The notes under the pieces were generated by a model. The model did no database searches, was not told the DNA's origin, and was given only the letters and a program-made list of their open reading frames with translations. A stretch of DNA of 8,848 nucleotides, taken from NCBI GenBank assembly GCA_910578965.1, contig CAJTSP010000110.1, forward strand, positions 1 through 8,848. Reading direction: 5' to 3'. Position 1 is the first letter of the stretch, and each line of letters begins with the position of its first letter. The DNA is from an uncultured Oscillospiraceae bacterium. Its GTDB lineage: Bacteria; Bacillota; Clostridia; Oscillospirales; Ruminococcaceae. A program made the translations under genes and the position numbers. This document shows, piece after piece, positions 6,319-8,848 of this stretch.

Positions 6319-7800
6319 TCACCTCCCGGCGTAAACGGGAGCCAGGGCGTCGTGCACGGCCCTGTAACGGGCAAACAGCTCCTCATAAAGCATGGCATTG
6401 GCCGGGTTTGGCTCGGCAACCGAACTCACCCGCACGCAGGCTTCGGCCGCCTCGGCAAAGCCTGCATACCAGCCAATGCCCACCGCCGCAAGCATGGCGG
6501 CGCCAAAGGAGGAGTCGTCCACCTCTACCTTTTCCATGGCAAGGCCCAGCACGTCGGCGGTAATTTGCCGCCAGAGCAGCCCCTTTGCCCCGCCGCCAAT
6601 AATTCGCACCCGCTGCATTTCCACCCCCAGCCCGCGCAGGGTGAGCAGGCAGTCCTTAAGGCTCATCGAAACCCCCTCCAAGGTGGCGCGGGCAAAATGG
6701 GCGGTGGTGTGCAGGGAGCCCACACCGGTATAGCTGCCCCGCAGGCCGGGGTCGTTGTAGGGGGTCAGCTCGCCGTTTAAGTAGGGGTGGAACATCAGCC
6801 CGTCGCTGCCCGGAGAAATCGCGGCGGCCCCTTCGTTCATCCGCTCAAACGGCTCGCGGCCGATTACGTCCCGGTACCAGCGATAGCTGGCGGCACAACT
6901 GGCGGTGGCGGTTCCGGGGTACCACAGCCCCGGAACCACATGGCGGTAGTTAAAGATAAAGCCGGAGTCCAGCGGGCGGTCGGCCACAACGCAGATACGC
7001 CCGGCGGTGGCCAGTTTGACGGTAGAGTGTCCCGGTGCAACATTGCCGGCAGCCAGCACCTCCATAACAGTATCGGTGGTACCTACCAGCAGCCGGGTAC
7101 CCCGGGCCAGGCCAAATTCCTGCGCGCAGGCCGCGCCCACCTCGGCCACAATCTCGGTGGGGCGGCACAAGCGGGGCAGCCATTCGGCCCGTATACCCCC
7201 TGCCGCGCAGAGCTCCTTGGACCAGCACTCGTTTTTTGCGTCGTAAAACATCGAGCCGGCCGCATCAATGGTGTCGGTTTCCATGCCGCCGCCCATCCGC
7301 CAGCGCAGGTAATCCTTGGCAAACAGGATATGCCGCACCCTCCCAAACACCTCCGGCTCGTGGGTGCGTAGCCAAAGCATCTGCGGCAGGGTCCACACAG
7401 TGGTGGGCGCGTTGAGGGTCTGGCCCAGCACCGTCGGCCCGAAGTGCCGCTTGAGCCATTCTACCTCGGCCCTGCTGCGCTGGTCGGTCCAGAGGATGGC
7501 GGGGCGCAGCACCTGGCAGCGCTCGTCCAGCAATACGGCGGTATGGGTGGCCGCGTCAAAGGCGGCCGCCTCGATCTGTGCCGCGCGCACCCCCGCCCTT
7601 TGCAGCAGCCGAGGCAGCGCGCTGCAAAAGGCGCGGCACCAATCCTCGGGATCCTGCTCGCACCAGCCGGGCCTTGGGTAGCGGGTGGGGTATTCGCAGC
7701 CAGCGGTGGCGGCAACGGCCCCGTCTTGCCCCAGCAGGGTCAACTTAACCGAACCGCTGCCGATATCCACCCCCAACACATACTTCATGCCGTACGGCAT
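6319..7800 (-). CDS. FGGY-family carbohydrate kinase (xylulokinase-like)
   Basis: The protein is predicted to transfer phosphate from ATP to a sugar or polyol in the cytoplasm. It has 493 residues, normal for the FGGY family. An N-terminal actin-like lobe opens with VLGVDIGSGSVKLTLLG (residues 8-24, phosphate-1 loop). WTDQRS at 104-109 matches the substrate-side WxDxR motif. GTTD puts a likely catalytic Asp at residue 243. The C-terminal lobe carries IGGGAKGLLWRQITADVLG (401-419, adenosine site) and SFGAAMLAAVG (431-441). I chose ATG 7800 because GGGAG lies 9 bases upstream. In-frame ATGs at 7821, 7806 and 7788 are alternatives, the last giving MKYVLGVDIG directly. It resembles xylulokinases most, but FGGY substrates cannot be read from motifs, so xylulose is not claimed. 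The ThuA-like gene follows after 120 bases and is probably cotranscribed. Confidence 0.9.
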   Translation of the reverse strand: MPYGMKYVLGVDIGSGSVKLTLLGQDGAVAATAGCEYPTRYPRPGWCEQDPEDWCRAFCSALPRLLQRAGVRAAQIEAAAFDAATHTAVLLDERCQVLRPAILWTDQRSRAEVEWLKRHFGPTVLGQTLNAPTTVWTLPQMLWLRTHEPEVFGRVRHILFAKDYLRWRMGGGMETDTIDAAGSMFYDAKNECWSKELCAAGGIRAEWLPRLCRPTEIVAEVGAACAQEFGLARGTRLLVGTTDTVMEVLAAGNVAPGHSTVKLATAGRICVVADRPLDSGFIFNYRHVVPGLWYPGTATASCAASYRWYRDVIGREPFERMNEGAAAISPGSDGLMFHPYLNGELTPYNDPGLRGSYTGVGSLHTTAHFARATLEGVSMSLKDCLLTLRGLGVEMQRVRIIGGGAKGLLWRQITADVLGLAMEKVEVDDSSFGAAMLAAVGIGWYAGFAEAAEACVRVSSVAEPNPANAMLYEELFARYRAVHDALAPVYAGR

Positions 7801-7846
7801 CTGCATCAGCTCCCATCTCAAAAGCCTTTAGAGGTAAAAGCGTCCC

Positions 7847-7867
7847 AAAACCGCCCGCAAAGCGGGC
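7847..7867 (-). terminator. Candidate weak intrinsic terminator after the membrane-protein pair
   Basis: Read on the minus strand, GCCCGC and GCGGGC form a 6-bp stem with a TTT loop (7867-7853), followed by GG and TTTT (7850-7847). The U-tract is short, so read-through into the kinase gene is likely. It lies 69 bases past the stop of the 167-residue protein and 47 bases before the kinase start. No convincing promoter follows it. Confidence 0.35.
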
Positions 7868-7936
7868 AGGGTTCTTTGCCGTATGGGGCCAGCCCCTTTG
7901 CCAAGCCGGGCCGCCGGCTCTTTTATGCACCCCGCC

Positions 7937-8440
7937 TCAGAGCCCCAGCACCCTGCGGGCCAGGGAGGCATTTTGCCCGCTGCTGAACACCGCAGCCCCC
8001 CGCAGCTCCTCCAGCGGCCAAAGGGGCGAACCCTCCCCTACCCTGCCCTGCAGCTCAAGGCCCGCCTCTTGCAGCAGGCCGGGGCTGGCGGTAAAGTAGC
8101 AGGCCGAAAGGCCGTTTTGCAAATCGACCGCCAGTTGCACCCCGCCCGCCATAAAGGCTGACGGGTCGGCGGCCGCGGCTGTGTCGCCGTCGTAGGGGTA
8201 AACGGCCACCTCCACCCGGGCCGGCCCTTCCGGCCCGGCCCAAACCTCCCCCAGAGCTTTTTCGATCCGGGCGCAGGTATCCTCGGCGGCATACCCGCCA
8301 AAAAGCAGCGCCGCGCGGTAATCCGGCGCGGGCCGGCACAGCTTTTGCCAGGCAAAATCCCCCAATATCAGCAGGGCCAGCGCCCACAAAACGCAGTGCG
8401 TTTTGTGGTAAAACCAAAAATTCTCCAGCTTTTTTTTCAT
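7937..8440 (-). CDS. Small single-pass membrane protein of unknown function, coupled to the YesL-like gene
   Basis: This is a 167-residue protein that I cannot assign to a named function. The N-terminus (MKKKLENFWFYHKTH) is basic and aromatic. It is followed by one membrane segment at about residues 17-33 (VLWALALLILGDFAW). The remaining roughly 130 residues probably lie outside the cell, judging by the positive-inside rule. The outer part begins PAPDYRAALLFGGY, a beta-strand-like stretch, and is rich in Ala, Gly and acidic residues, with three cysteines after the membrane segment (C35, C56, C114). There is no lipobox. The start is ATG at 8440, with a G-rich ribosome site (AGGGGGA) a few bases upstream, and it overlaps the YesL-like stop as ATGA. 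The tight pairing suggests that the two membrane proteins work together. Alternatives are an accessory subunit or a sensor domain for envelope or sugar signals. That it is a gene is clear; its function is open. Confidence 0.78.
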   Translation of the reverse strand: MKKKLENFWFYHKTHCVLWALALLILGDFAWQKLCRPAPDYRAALLFGGYAAEDTCARIEKALGEVWAGPEGPARVEVAVYPYDGDTAAAADPSAFMAGGVQLAVDLQNGLSACYFTASPGLLQEAGLELQGRVGEGSPLWPLEELRGAAVFSSGQNASLARRVLGL

Positions 8441-8848
8441 ATCGTATCCCCCTGCGGCCCGGTTGCGGGCGCCGCAGGCCCGCCGGCGGCAAACAGCCGG
8501 GCAAATACTGGGTAAAAGATGAGGCTGCCCGTCATCACCACAATGGCAGGCAGGCCCAGCAGCAGTACAAATACAAACCAGCGATAAAGGCAAAGCCCCG
8601 CGCCGAGGGCCGCCAACAAAAAGGCCACCGCCGCAAACGAGCGCGCGCCGCCCGCAAAAATGAGCAAAAAGGCATTTTTGAGCTGGGCGGCAAAGGGCAG
8701 CCGCAACATGGCAAGCTGCTGGTGGCCAAAAAAGGTAATGCCGGTTAAAACAAACGCATCGCAAAGAAAGGCAAGGGCGTATAAAGGGCCCAGCCCGCCC
8801 TGTACGGCTATCACCAGCCGCACCGCCCAAAGCAGCCCGCCCCAAAGC
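8437..8848 (-). CDS. YesL-like DUF624 membrane protein, 5'-truncated by the window edge
   Basis: About 136 residues of the C-terminal part are visible. The frame stays open to the window edge, so the GTG at 8823 is probably internal and not the start. The sequence is strongly hydrophobic, with about four membrane segments. The stretch LPFAAQLKNAFLLIF, then further hydrophobic segments and a C-terminal SLIFYPVFARLF, resembles the C-terminal half of DUF624/YesL proteins, which are usually about 200 residues long. In Bacillus subtilis, yesL lies beside the yesMN two-component pair and sugar-uptake genes. The molecular role of YesL is not established. The TGA stop overlaps the ATG of the next gene (ATGA), which indicates translational coupling. 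A role alongside this locus's importer or regulator is inferred from context. The family call rests on pattern memory, since the diagnostic N-terminus is outside the window. Confidence 0.68.
   Translation of the reverse strand, partial: LWGGLLWAVRLVIAVQGGLGPLYALAFLCDAFVLTGITFFGHQQLAMLRLPFAAQLKNAFLLIFAGGARSFAAVAFLLAALGAGLCLYRWFVFVLLLGLPAIVVMTGSLIFYPVFARLFAAGGPAAPATGPQGDTI

Noticed and set aside
5371..6780. Plus-strand open frame of 469 codons opposite the ThuA-like and kinase genes
   Set aside because: It spans two real minus-strand genes and their spacer. The translation is Pro/Gly/Ala-rich, with no recognisable motif.
7904..7924. Plus-strand hairpin AGCCGG/CCGGCT followed by CTTTT, resembling a terminator
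   Set aside because: No plus-strand gene ends nearby, and the stem is only 6 bp with a four-T tail. It is more likely part of the GC-rich spacer.

Overview
The window looks like chromosomal DNA from a GC-rich, low-GC-lineage (Bacillota) anaerobe, most plausibly an Oscillospiraceae-type gut clostridium. This is inferred from near-canonical AGGAGG ribosome sites, a short lysine-rich lipoprotein signal, a YesN-type response regulator, a DUF624/YesL-like protein, and GC-rich coding DNA with AT-rich promoters. No marker gene fixes the taxonomy. All eight supported genes lie on the minus strand, so transcription runs from high to low coordinates. The long plus-strand reading frames are antisense shadows.

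Layout in transcription order. (1) 8848-7937: the 3' part of a YesL-like (DUF624) membrane protein, joined by an ATGA overlap to a 167-residue single-pass membrane protein of unknown function. (2) 7936-7801: a GC-rich spacer with a weak terminator-like hairpin. (3) 7800-6319: an FGGY-family carbohydrate kinase. (4) 6198-5458: a ThuA-like protein. (5) 5457-5223: an AT-rich regulatory region with a good sigma-A-type promoter, palindromes and a leader hairpin. (6) 5222-1922: a complete sugar-importer membrane module, consisting of a lipoprotein binding protein, a MalF-type permease and a MalG-type permease. A strong 13-bp stem-loop separates the binding-protein gene from the permease genes, and the two permeases are coupled by an ATGA overlap. 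(7) 1921-1559: a terminator, one or two promoters and a structured GC-rich leader. (8) 1558-50: a YesN-like AraC-type response regulator that seems to start at an AUA codon.

Together the genes read as a carbohydrate uptake and catabolism locus. A sugar or small oligosaccharide is captured by the lipoprotein and imported by the two permeases. The importer ATPase is not in the window and is probably a shared MsmK/UgpC-type protein encoded elsewhere. The sugar is then processed with the ThuA-like protein and phosphorylated by the FGGY kinase. The YesN-like regulator probably controls the locus. Its usual YesM-type sensor kinase is not in the window and could lie just beyond the low-coordinate edge. 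The substrate cannot be told from the sequence alone. I see no mobile element, CRISPR array, phage gene or RNA gene. The most unusual points are the AUA start, an 11-base motif shared between the regulator and binding-protein upstream regions, and the unknown membrane protein paired with the YesL-like protein.
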